The translations under genes were made by a program, and so were the position numbers. The notes beneath the pieces were generated by a model that saw only the letters and a list, made by a program, of their open reading frames with translations, did no database searches and was not told where the DNA came from. From the NCBI GenBank assembly GCA_900128565.1, contig LT635960.1, positions 1 through 31,740 of the forward strand: a stretch of 31,740 nucleotides of DNA. Direction: 5' to 3'. Positions 7,692 through 16,017 of this stretch are shown here, piece after piece. Within the stretch, counting starts at the first letter, position 1; each line of letters starts with the position of its first letter. Source of the stretch: Stramenopiles sp. TOSAG23-6. Taxonomy: Eukaryota > Sar.

Positions 7692-10600
7692 ATGGCATTG
7701 AATCAGGCTAGTCTAAACGAAGCAGATCTGAATGCCCTACCTGAACAAGAACGCCGTCAAAAGCTTGGAGATGCACTCTACCCACGTGTTTTGTCACTTG
7801 TGAAACCTGGAGAAGTTGGATTTATTGTAGGTATGATTCTCGAAGCAAAACATTTAAGTGTGAGTGATGTCCTTGATTTACTTGTAAATGATAAAGTTCT
7901 CAAATCTACAGTTGAAAACGCAGTCGCCACGCGGCAAAATGGAAATGTTACTACAATGAACGGAAACAGCCAACCAAACAGATCTAATATTCGTAAACTT
8001 TCTCAATCTGATAAAGAGGCCGAAATATCATATCAAAACAGAATCGAGCGATTCCAACGCGATGCTCCAAAAACTCCTAATCGTAATACGAGAGTAGCTT
8101 GGGCTGGTGGAAAGATTACATCAAATAAAGAAGAAGCTACACAGAAGTTCCTGAAACGAGCACAAGCGTCTGGTGTTCCATTAACTCCACATCAAAAGAT
8201 GGCCTTGGAAAAAGTAAATGCAACTGTCACGAAATCTAATACTACAGGTGCTGTAAAAAGTGATGCTTCTGGAGGCACTAAAAAGTTGAAGACGTCGACA
8301 TTAAAAGCAGGTTCAACAAAATTTACTCCTGGAAAAAAAAAGTTAAGCAGTTCTGCGACATCTTGGACACCAAAAACAAAAGGTACCACAGCTCCAACAC
8401 CTGCTAAAGGACATCTTGCGTACCAGAAAGTTGCTCATAAACAATTACAGCAATCGCAAAAATTAACGCCTGTGATTTTGAGTGAAGCAAAACGTTTAGA
8501 TAGTCTCGAACCTGCTGAAAGACGTCAGCAACTGGGTAATATGTTGTATGCGTATGTAAATAATATTGTTGGTGCTGCTAATGCAGGTCGTGTTACGGGA
8601 ATGTTACTGGAAGCTCAGCATTTAAATACTAGTGCATTACTTCTTTTGTGTCAAGATCCAAATATGTTACTTTTTCAAGTAAAGCAAGCTCAAAGTGTCC
8701 TTGGACAAGTTCACTGGGATACTTCTATGCAACAGCAACAACATCATCACCAAATGCAACACTTAAATACACAAATGTCAAATATGAATATGTCACAAAT
8801 GCATCAATATCCGAATCAACATCAACAAAATATGCATATGCGTCACTATAAGAATTCTCAAGGATTGCATAATATCCATGGACAACAACTTCATCATTTT
8901 CCTGTACCATTAAATGTTCAAACACTTCTTAGTTTACCACAAAACGTTCGCGCGCAGAAGATTGGTGATCGTTTATTTCCTCTTGTTACCCGTCTTTCAT
9001 CTCAAGCAGAAGCTGCTGGCATTGTTGCATCACTTTTGAGTGCTAATCATTTAGATACTGCAAAATTAGTTGCACTTACCACTCCCATTGGAAATGAGCA
9101 ACTTGTGCAACAAGTTGCAAAGATTCGTAATTACAAAGCTCAAGTTGCAGAGACGAAACGCAAGGCAGAACAAGACGCATTCCTCAAGGCAGCAAAAGCT
9201 GATGCATTAGCTAAAGAGGAAGCTGCAGCAAAAGCCGAAGCATTATTGGCAGAAGCAGCAGCAAAGGCGGAAGAAGCAGCAAANGCAAAGGCAGCAGCAC
9301 AAGCAGAAGTTTCACGTAAAATGGAAGAAGCAAAACAAGCAGAATTAATGGCAATAAAAGCTCAAAAACAGGCGGATTCTACTGCAAAGCCTGTTGCCAA
9401 GTCTTCACAGTCACAAGTGTCTGCAATTGCAGCAGCAAAAGCTAAATTTTATGCAGATTGTGAACAAATTGTTACGGAATATTATATGAAACATAATAAG
9501 AATAAAGCATCCCACGCTAAAGATGTTATTAAAAGATATGTAGGACGAATGCATGAATTATATGACCAGCTTACAAACAAATATGGTGATAGTAAAATGC
9601 TTGCGTTATTAAACTCACATCGCCCAGCTGGTGCGCGGGAATTAAGAACTCCTGCTAAATCTAATCAATCAAGATCTGATAAATCTAGAAGACCTTCTTA
9701 TTCTAAAGAACAAATCATGGAAATGCGCGAAAAAGAAAAAACAGATAACAAGAACAAATTAGAAGCGGCTCTTGCTGCTGCTCGTGGAGGTGATAGCATT
9801 CGTAAAAACGAGAGATCGGACAGATCTGTTCCAGTACCATTGCGAATGAGTTCTGGAGGTGCTCGTGGTGGTTGGGAAAAAGCAGGTCAGTCTCGTCGAG
9901 AATCTTCACGTGGAGGTGGTCGTGATCGTGATCGTGATCGTAATGTAAGAGGAGGTGATAATGGAAGACGTGGTGGTGATCGTGCTGGTCGAGGGAATGA
10001 TCGTGGTAGTAATAATGGTCCTGGTTCAAATGAATGGGCTGTTGGTGAAGATGTATATAAAATTATTGAAAAAGGTGATGATTTACATATGCTTAAAAGT
10101 GTCATTAAAAAGAAGTGTGGTTCCGAAATACCATCCGATAAACTTGCAAAAGTAGCAGTGATTAACGCTGCACGTCGTGGGCGAACGAAATGTTGTATTT
10201 GGCTTATTGATGTAGGAAAGGCTAGAGTGAATGAAACAACTAAAAAGGGTCAATCACTCTTACATTATGCTGCTTTTGGAGGTTATGAAGAACTTTGTAA
10301 AGCTTTCTTAGCTCGTGGTGCGATGAAACATTTGAAAAATAAAGAATTTAATGAAACTCCAGAAGAGACTGCCTATGCTGCTGGTCATATTTTATGTGCA
10401 AAAATGATTAAACAAGCTGTTGTGCCTACCTCTGATCCAACTGCTGCTGCTGCTGCTGCTCGAGATGCGCGTAGAGCTAATAGACGTGGTAATAAAGGTA
10501 GAAATGGTCGAGGACGTCGAAATCCAAATGAACGTATTCCTGATCACTTGTTAAAAGAAAAAGCCAACACTGGAATTGTGTTTAAAGCGACTGGAAAGAA

Positions 10601-12464
10601 GGCTGTTGTAAAGAAAGAAGCAAACACAGCTGAAGATGTCATGGAATTGGAGATGCGAAAATTACTTAATAAGATTGCGGCAGCTAATTTTGATAAGATA
10701 TTTAACAAAATGCTTCTTATTCCTGTCAAAGGAATTGATTGCTTCCTTACGCTTATTGATACTGTATTTCATTTTGCTATAATGCAACCAAACTTTGCAA
10801 TACTATTATCGAGACTTGCTCGCAGTTTTAGTGATCATTTTGAAAAAATTCAAAAAGATATAAATATTGTCACAAAGAATGATTCTGGTGAATGGGAATG
10901 TTCAGTATTTGGTGAGAAGTTAGAAGGCTCCTTTAGAAGTGAAAAAGCAGCACGCGATGCAGGTTCAAAAGAGTCTAATTTTAAAGCTATGCTTCTAGAG
11001 AAATGTCAGGATGAATTCACAGCAGAGACAGATTTAGAACGCTTTCATCGTGAGGTTGATTGGGAAGCAATTAAAAAACTTGAAAAACCTGTTGATTTTG
11101 ATGGAACACGAGAACGATATTGTGAATTACAAAAGAAAAGTATGGAGAAAGAAGTATTTATCAAGGAAACAAAAGCAAAGAATATGATCCGAGCAAATGT
11201 GAAGTTTATTGGTTTTCTATATATTCAAAAAATGATGCCAACTTGGTCGCTTCATGGTTGTATTACTCATCTCCTTGGACAGGAAGAAAATGCGAAAAAT
11301 ATCAAGGTTGGTGATGAAAAGGCAGCCAAAGAAGAGCAAGAGAAGCGTTTGACTTTATTGAAAGAACTTTTTGATACCGTTGGACCAACTCTTGATTGTG
11401 GTGCAGAAGCTGCTCGTGTAACTAAACATTTCGAAGCTATTACACGAATTTTGAAAGAGTCAAAGACAATTGCTTCTCGCGTTCGTTTTGGTTTAGAAGA
11501 TTTGATTGAAAAACGTCGAAATAATTGGAACAAACGTCAATCTAATATTATTGCAACACAAGCCAGAGATAAAGGAGATCGTTCTTCCCGTGGAGGTCAT
11601 CGTGGTGGTCATGATAGCTCATGGGGTCCAGGTGGTGGTGGTAATGGACGTCTTTCTCAGGGTAATGGTGATATTCGAAACCGTGGACGTGATGATAGAC
11701 GTGGTGGTGGACGTGATGACAGACGTCGTGGTGGGCGTGATGACAGACGTGGTGGTGGACGTGATGACAGACGTGGTGGTGGACGTGATGACAGACGCGG
11801 TGGTGGACGTGATGACAGACGTGACAATCGTTTTGGTCATGATAGCAGAGGAAACCGTGATTTTAGGAGAGATGACCGAGGTGGTTATAATATGCGTCGT
11901 GGCAGTGGCGATATTCGTAGTAGTATGCCTCGTGGCCATCGTCAAGAAAGGACACCAATACAAATTCTTACTAAAAAAAATGCACCACAGTCAACAGCAC
12001 CACAAACATCCAACAAAAACACAGAAACTTCTAAATCTAAAGAGAGTACCACTTCCAATGGTGTACAAGCCCAAGGTGGAGACACCTTTTCAGACTTGAC
12101 TGAAAAGCAAAAGAGAAGTATCAATGGTACCGTAAATGAATTTTTCAATTTGAAAGATTTTAAGGAAGCAACCTTATGCGTGAAGGAAATGGATTTATCA
12201 AGTCGGGGTTGTTGGATAGAACGTTTTGCATTAATTGCTATTGAAACATCACCTAAAGAAATCGAGAAACGTAAATTACTTGGAGATTTGGTCGTTCATC
12301 TCAAAACTGTCGATGGTGTAGTAAATGATACGGATATTCAGAAAGGTTTGGCAAATGTAGAAGAGTTGGTATCTGATATTGCTATTGATGTACCTTTGGC
12401 ACCAAAATATTTTGCTGAGTTTAAACTTGCATGTACAAAAATGAAAACAGTACATGATGAATGA
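7692..12464 (+). CDS. eIF4G-like scaffold with three MLLE domains, ankyrin-like repeats, MIF4G and MA3
   Basis: The frame from ATG 7692 to TGA encodes 1590 residues. It stays open to 7554 without an ATG, so an upstream exon is possible. Domains in order: MLLE 1 at about residues 12-75 (KLGDALYP, GMILEA); MLLE 2 at about 262-336 (QLGNMLYA, GMLLEA); MLLE 3 at about 406-483 (KIGDRLFP, degenerate ASLLSA); an Ala/Lys/Glu coiled coil at about 483-560; an RGG-rich stretch at about 720-775; ankyrin-like repeats at about 790-915 (SLLHYAAFGGYEELC); MIF4G at about 980-1280 (LLEKCQDEF, VKFIGFLY, RVRFGLEDLIEKRRNNW, very eIF4G-like); a GGRDDRR array at about 1331-1377; and MA3 at about 1466-1586. MIF4G binds eIF4A and anchors the cap complex. 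MLLE normally belongs to poly(A)-binding protein and binds PAM2 peptides. One codon contains an N (9284). Confidence 0.88.
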   Translation: MALNQASLNEADLNALPEQERRQKLGDALYPRVLSLVKPGEVGFIVGMILEAKHLSVSDVLDLLVNDKVLKSTVENAVATRQNGNVTTMNGNSQPNRSNIRKLSQSDKEAEISYQNRIERFQRDAPKTPNRNTRVAWAGGKITSNKEEATQKFLKRAQASGVPLTPHQKMALEKVNATVTKSNTTGAVKSDASGGTKKLKTSTLKAGSTKFTPGKKKLSSSATSWTPKTKGTTAPTPAKGHLAYQKVAHKQLQQSQKLTPVILSEAKRLDSLEPAERRQQLGNMLYAYVNNIVGAANAGRVTGMLLEAQHLNTSALLLLCQDPNMLLFQVKQAQSVLGQVHWDTSMQQQQHHHQMQHLNTQMSNMNMSQMHQYPNQHQQNMHMRHYKNSQGLHNIHGQQLHHFPVPLNVQTLLSLPQNVRAQKIGDRLFPLVTRLSSQAEAAGIVASLLSANHLDTAKLVALTTPIGNEQLVQQVAKIRNYKAQVAETKRKAEQDAFLKAAKADALAKEEAAAKAEALLAEAAAKAEEAAXAKAAAQAEVSRKMEEAKQAELMAIKAQKQADSTAKPVAKSSQSQVSAIAAAKAKFYADCEQIVTEYYMKHNKNKASHAKDVIKRYVGRMHELYDQLTNKYGDSKMLALLNSHRPAGARELRTPAKSNQSRSDKSRRPSYSKEQIMEMREKEKTDNKNKLEAALAAARGGDSIRKNERSDRSVPVPLRMSSGGARGGWEKAGQSRRESSRGGGRDRDRDRNVRGGDNGRRGGDRAGRGNDRGSNNGPGSNEWAVGEDVYKIIEKGDDLHMLKSVIKKKCGSEIPSDKLAKVAVINAARRGRTKCCIWLIDVGKARVNETTKKGQSLLHYAAFGGYEELCKAFLARGAMKHLKNKEFNETPEETAYAAGHILCAKMIKQAVVPTSDPTAAAAAARDARRANRRGNKGRNGRGRRNPNERIPDHLLKEKANTGIVFKATGKKAVVKKEANTAEDVMELEMRKLLNKIAAANFDKIFNKMLLIPVKGIDCFLTLIDTVFHFAIMQPNFAILLSRLARSFSDHFEKIQKDINIVTKNDSGEWECSVFGEKLEGSFRSEKAARDAGSKESNFKAMLLEKCQDEFTAETDLERFHREVDWEAIKKLEKPVDFDGTRERYCELQKKSMEKEVFIKETKAKNMIRANVKFIGFLYIQKMMPTWSLHGCITHLLGQEENAKNIKVGDEKAAKEEQEKRLTLLKELFDTVGPTLDCGAEAARVTKHFEAITRILKESKTIASRVRFGLEDLIEKRRNNWNKRQSNIIATQARDKGDRSSRGGHRGGHDSSWGPGGGGNGRLSQGNGDIRNRGRDDRRGGGRDDRRRGGRDDRRGGGRDDRRGGGRDDRRGGGRDDRRDNRFGHDSRGNRDFRRDDRGGYNMRRGSGDIRSSMPRGHRQERTPIQILTKKNAPQSTAPQTSNKNTETSKSKESTTSNGVQAQGGDTFSDLTEKQKRSINGTVNEFFNLKDFKEATLCVKEMDLSSRGCWIERFALIAIETSPKEIEKRKLLGDLVVHLKTVDGVVNDTDIQKGLANVEELVSDIAIDVPLAPKYFAEFKLACTKMKTVHDE
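11684..11824 (+). repeat. 24-bp in-frame RGG/DDRR minisatellite
   Basis: About six copies of a CGTGATGACAGACGTGGTGG-type unit encode G-G-R-D-D-R-R repeats between MIF4G and MA3 of the eIF4G-like protein. RGG arrays bind RNA and are typical arginine-methylation sites. Copy number is likely variable. Confidence 0.92.
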
Positions 12465-12583
12465 TTGGTTTACTCTTGTTCATTCAAAAGTGATATACAA
12501 GAATAAATGGAATTTTAATTTAAAATGTTTGTTTACTTTGTCATTTATTTTTTAGCATGAGGTTTTTACATAAAACCTTTACA

Positions 12584-12682
12584 CAAACTGTCCGGATAGT
12601 AAACTCTAGTTTAATATCAAGTATTAGGTTAGGGTTATACGCAAACTGTCCGTATAGCAAACTCTGGTTTAATATCAAGTAT
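12584..12682 (-). repeat. Duplicated 3' end of NAD kinase with telomere-like spacer
   Basis: Positions 12642-12682 (end of the coding region) and 12584-12624 (after the stop) are 41-bp copies with three mismatches and a period of 58 bp. The spacer holds TTAGGTTAGGGTTA (12624-12637), which also supplies the stop codon on the minus strand. The downstream copy would encode ILDIKLEFTIRTVCV, so it was once coding or was copied from the coding end. Confidence 0.9.
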
Positions 12683-13999
12683 AACTCGAGAACCATAGGG
12701 AAGCTCTGTGGTAACACTACTAATTGCGTCACATGAGACAATGGTGTCCCATCCTAAAGAGCGTAATTCAATTTTTTGTGCAAAACCTCGTCGACCATTA
12801 ACAACACTATCACTGAAACTCATATCACCAGCAGGGTTAACAACTGGTTCTCGAACGAAGTATTCCATATATTGACTACATGGATCAAATTTTGGTGCTT
12901 CATTTACACGTTTAGTTAGCTGAGTTAGTTTATCTCCTTTTTGTGGCACACCAGCTAGTTCAAGGATTCTATTTACGTCATCTTGGTGAATTGCTGTTGC
13001 ATTAGTCATCCAAGCAGATGATCCAGATCCAGTGCATACAATAACACCAGATGATCGACAAGTAATTGGTTCACCATTATCAATTTGGATCTCATGAGAT
13101 GCTGGTCGAGAAGCATCTCTTTCTGCAAAAAATATTTCATTCAATGCAAAATGTTCTGTACATTTCTCTTTCACTTCATTTTCATTTTCACCGTCTTTAG
13201 TACTATCATACGCGTGAAACACGCGTACACGAAGACGGTTTCTCAGCAACCATTGGAAATTTCCCGTCTCAAGTCGACGAAGAAGTTCTGAAAAAGTTCC
13301 ACAAGGTTGAGGTAAATAACTCCGCATGCGAATGGCACACAAAGCTCCCGTGCTACGATCTGGATCAGTATTGACACCAATTATGGGTATAGAAGGTGAT
13401 GCTATCATTTGTGCGAGAGCAAGAACCGTTCCATCACCTCCAGCTGCAAAAACTACGTCCACATTATCTAAGTGTTCCTTTTTTAGATCACTTGACTTGA
13501 TCACGACACAACTAATGCCAGCCTTTTCTAAATCCGACTTCATGACGTTGACAGATCTCTTATGGGCTTCATAACTTTCGTGAAGCATATTAAAACGCAA
13601 TCCTCTTCTATTTAACTCTTCTTTTAGGTATTTTGTATATTCTAATGAGTTTTCGTCACTATCAGAAAAATCTGATACTTCATATACTTCATTCAAGTTA
13701 TGTTTGTTGAGCTTATTTTGTCTTTCTAAATGTTTTAAGAACTCGTATTCATAGCGAGCAGTTTTGCAAACTATTATAGTATTTCGAATGTCGATAGCTT
13801 TTTCGTATTGTTGTATATTTGTAGTTTCATTTCTTGGTTTTACCATAAGCGAACGTTTCTGGCAAATACTGCCTTGACTCTTTTGGTGTCGTTCAAGCAC
13901 TACATCTAGCATGCGGGAAGACGCGATCAACCTTTTTTGCAAAGGAAATATCATCTTTGGAATTTGTTTACACTTATTCAATAGCATCATATACACCAT
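12635..13999 (-). CDS. NADK2: NAD kinase, mitochondrial (NADK2-like)
   Basis: A single exon runs from ATG 13999 to TAA 12635-12637 and encodes 454 residues. The core G-G-D-G-T motif (residues 187-191, in VVFAAGGDGTVLALAQ) holds the NAD kinase catalytic Asp. N-T-D-P-D-R-S-T-G (210-218) matches the NADK2 branch rather than the cytosolic enzymes. A second conserved block, SSGVIVCTGSGSSAWM, contains the TGSGS turn. The first 30 residues are basic and hydrophobic without acidic residues (PLQKRLIASSRMLD), consistent with a mitochondrial presequence. It phosphorylates NAD+ to NADP+ using ATP. The coding 3' end (ILDIKPEFAIRTVCV) is duplicated downstream of the stop. It is convergent with eIF4G, with a 170-bp gap. 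Confidence 0.9.
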   Translation of the reverse strand: MVYMMLLNKCKQIPKMIFPLQKRLIASSRMLDVVLERHQKSQGSICQKRSLMVKPRNETTNIQQYEKAIDIRNTIIVCKTARYEYEFLKHLERQNKLNKHNLNEVYEVSDFSDSDENSLEYTKYLKEELNRRGLRFNMLHESYEAHKRSVNVMKSDLEKAGISCVVIKSSDLKKEHLDNVDVVFAAGGDGTVLALAQMIASPSIPIIGVNTDPDRSTGALCAIRMRSYLPQPCGTFSELLRRLETGNFQWLLRNRLRVRVFHAYDSTKDGENENEVKEKCTEHFALNEIFFAERDASRPASHEIQIDNGEPITCRSSGVIVCTGSGSSAWMTNATAIHQDDVNRILELAGVPQKGDKLTQLTKRVNEAPKFDPCSQYMEYFVREPVVNPAGDMSFSDSVVNGRRGFAQKIELRSLGWDTIVSCDAISSVTTELPYGSRVILDIKPEFAIRTVCV

Positions 14000-14334
14000 T
14001 TGAAGTAACTGAGAAACTCTCCCACAGATTTAAATTAGAAGATCCATTTGATGAAACTTGATAAAACTTGATCTTTTCCAGTTTCTGTTGCTTTTTTTCG
14101 CTTAGTTTTTTCACGGCGTAGATTCGATTTTTTTTTGAGACGAATTGAATTGAATATTAATGTACAGTAAACCCCTAACCCTAGCTTATAATATAGTCGA
14201 TTTTTTTGACTACTCAAATTTAATGGAATGAATGATGTTGTCTACGTGTGTAAATTGTGTAAATTGTAATGCTTTCAGGAATACAGTAGTCTACTAGTAC
14301 CTACTAACAATATTCGTATCATTCGTTCACCATA
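14000..14334. other. Divergent intergenic region, NAD kinase / EPT
   Basis: The 335-bp gap lies between two start codons. It contains a telomere-like doublet at 14173-14183 and otherwise AT-rich sequence. Both promoters must lie here. No gene is seen. Confidence 0.55.
14173..14183 (+). repeat. Telomere-like doublet CCCTAACCCTA
   Basis: One and a half units of the TTAGGG-type repeat stand alone in a divergent promoter gap. It resembles plant telo-box elements, but its function here is unknown. Confidence 0.6.
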
Positions 14335-15773
14335 ATGCTTAGTGCGTTCTTTGATTTACCAGTTGGAGAATTTCCCTTACTTCATGAAACGGTATTTGAG
14401 CCATATCTACTTTCAGCTTTGAGTATCGTTTTATTATTCGGCTGGATTGTTGCAAAACTCCTTGGTTGGAGTGCAATCACGATCAACTCTCATTTTGAGC
14501 AAACTTTAAAGTCGTATAAATATATATCACCCACTTCAAGTATATTGGAGGATTTATTTCTGAATGCATTTTGGGATAGATGTGCTCTATGTGTTCCTCG
14601 TTGGGTGGCACCTAATCTTATCACTTTTAGGTAAGTAAGACTTTATTTAAAAATTAACTGTGTTGTATTTTTTGAAAACGCTAATTATATTTTTCCTGTT
14701 TGTATTTATTTCAAACGAATCATGTTATCCTTTAAAATTTTTACTTTTCAAATTGTAAAGATTAGCTCAAAACTCATTTCACTTATTTTTCATGTATTAT
14801 TTCGTACTTTAGTGGTGCTGTTTTTATATGCTTTGCATGCATTCTTCATTACTTATTCTCACCTCTGTTGGATCACTCAGCGCCTTGGTGGGTGTACACT
14901 CTCTTTGTTATCTGTATATTTCTATATAATACATTTGATGGTATGGATGGAAAGGTTGCAAGAAATACTAAATCAGGATCTGCTTTAGGTGAGCTCTTTG
15001 ATCATGGTGTTGATGCTTTAGTTACAACTCCTCTTACAGCGTTTGGACTAGATGTCTTGCGTTTAGGTTGTTCAAATCCCTTGCTTAGATTTGCACTTGT
15101 AGGAGCTCAAATGAATTTTGCTTTAAGTAATTTTTCATTACTTCATTGTGGTAGACAAAATTTTATTAAAATTGACTGCCAAGAGGCTCAGTATTTTGTA
15201 ATGCTGTGTATTTTTGTTCTTAATTTATTTCCAAATCTTGCTGAAACTGAATTGATACAAGGTTACACACTTTCAATGTCTGTTATATTGTACGTAGATA
15301 TTAGTATGATTTTTAATGCGGTGCGAAATATTACTGTAATTGCATTATTTTACCTAAGAGGAGAAAAATGTTTGTATCAAAATAGTAGTCGACAAACATT
15401 CACAACGTTTTTACATCAAACAATTTGTGTTTTACTTTTTGCTGTTTTGTCTTTTATATCATCTGTAAAACTTTCGTACTGGACGTGGGTGATTATTTCA
15501 TCATTTCTATCTGCTCGAATGACTAATCAACTTCTTGTAGCACGAATGACTGGGATACAATTCCCAATGATTCCTACATCTATTTTGGTTTGTAGTTTTA
15601 CAGCAGCATATGCATGGAATACATCAAGTGTGAAGAATTATATTTTAGAATGGCATATTGCTCTTTTTTCTGTTTTGACTTGGGCAACTTATTCTGTTCC
15701 AATGTTATTACGATTTGCAAAGTGTTTGAATGTTTCTATATTTCGAATGTCTAATTTATCTAAAAAGGAGTAA
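14335..15773 (+). CDS. EPT1: CDP-alcohol phosphotransferase (ethanolamine/choline phosphotransferase)
   Basis: Two exons, 14335-14630 and 14813-15773, encode 418 residues ending in TAA. Exon 2 carries the complete CDP-alcohol phosphotransferase signature D-G-x2-A-R-x8-G-x3-D-x3-D (DGKVARNTKSGSALGELFDHGVD). Around it are WVAPNLITFSG, a typical family start, and about eight hydrophobic segments. The enzyme transfers phospho-ethanolamine or phospho-choline from the CDP donor to diacylglycerol in the ER/Golgi membrane, the last Kennedy-pathway step. The head-group preference cannot be read from the sequence. Animal EPT1 (selenoprotein I) has a C-terminal Sec; this one does not, ending in KKE and TAA. 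Confidence 0.92.
14631..14812 (+). other. Canonical GT-AG intron in EPT gene
   Basis: This 182-nt intron begins GTAAGTAAG and ends GTACTTTAG. The join gives NLITF-SGAVF, as expected of the family. It shows that ordinary introns coexist with the unusual family, and it shares none of the family's conserved blocks. Confidence 0.9.
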
Positions 15774-16017
15774 TCTCAATTTGATTTTTATAATTAAAAA
15801 TGAGTTTTCAATTGTGTAAAATCTTTTATTTCAATGTTTTAGAACATAGCAAAAAAATACAAATGAAAAACTATATGTCCTTCTTTTCTGACCAATACAC
15901 AATCTCAATCATAATGTATAATATAATATATAGTATATTTAATTTCTGAATATATCAGTAGATACTGGAAGATGATACTTATTTTTTCTTCTGATAAAAA
16001 GTCTACATTGCTAAGAT

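Noticed and set aside
11684-11824. Regular 24-bp repeats as a CRISPR array
   Set aside because: There are no unique spacers; the repeats are contiguous, in frame and encode RGG-type residues.
11506-12099. Long overlapping ORFs opposite or in another frame to the RGG array, and similar ones at 9715-10029 and 11619-11963
   Set aside because: They are low-complexity translations (Val/Asp/Met or Thr/Ser/Ile) of the 24-bp coding repeat, shadows of the eIF4G gene.
14035-14217. 60-codon minus-strand ORF in the NAD kinase / EPT gap
   Set aside because: It is lysine-rich, AT-driven, has no recognisable domain and overlaps the shared promoter region and telomere-like motif.
15700-15773. EPT as selenoprotein I with a C-terminal Sec
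   Set aside because: The frame ends in TAA after KKE, with no in-frame TGA and no SECIS-like hairpin seen in the short 3' gap.
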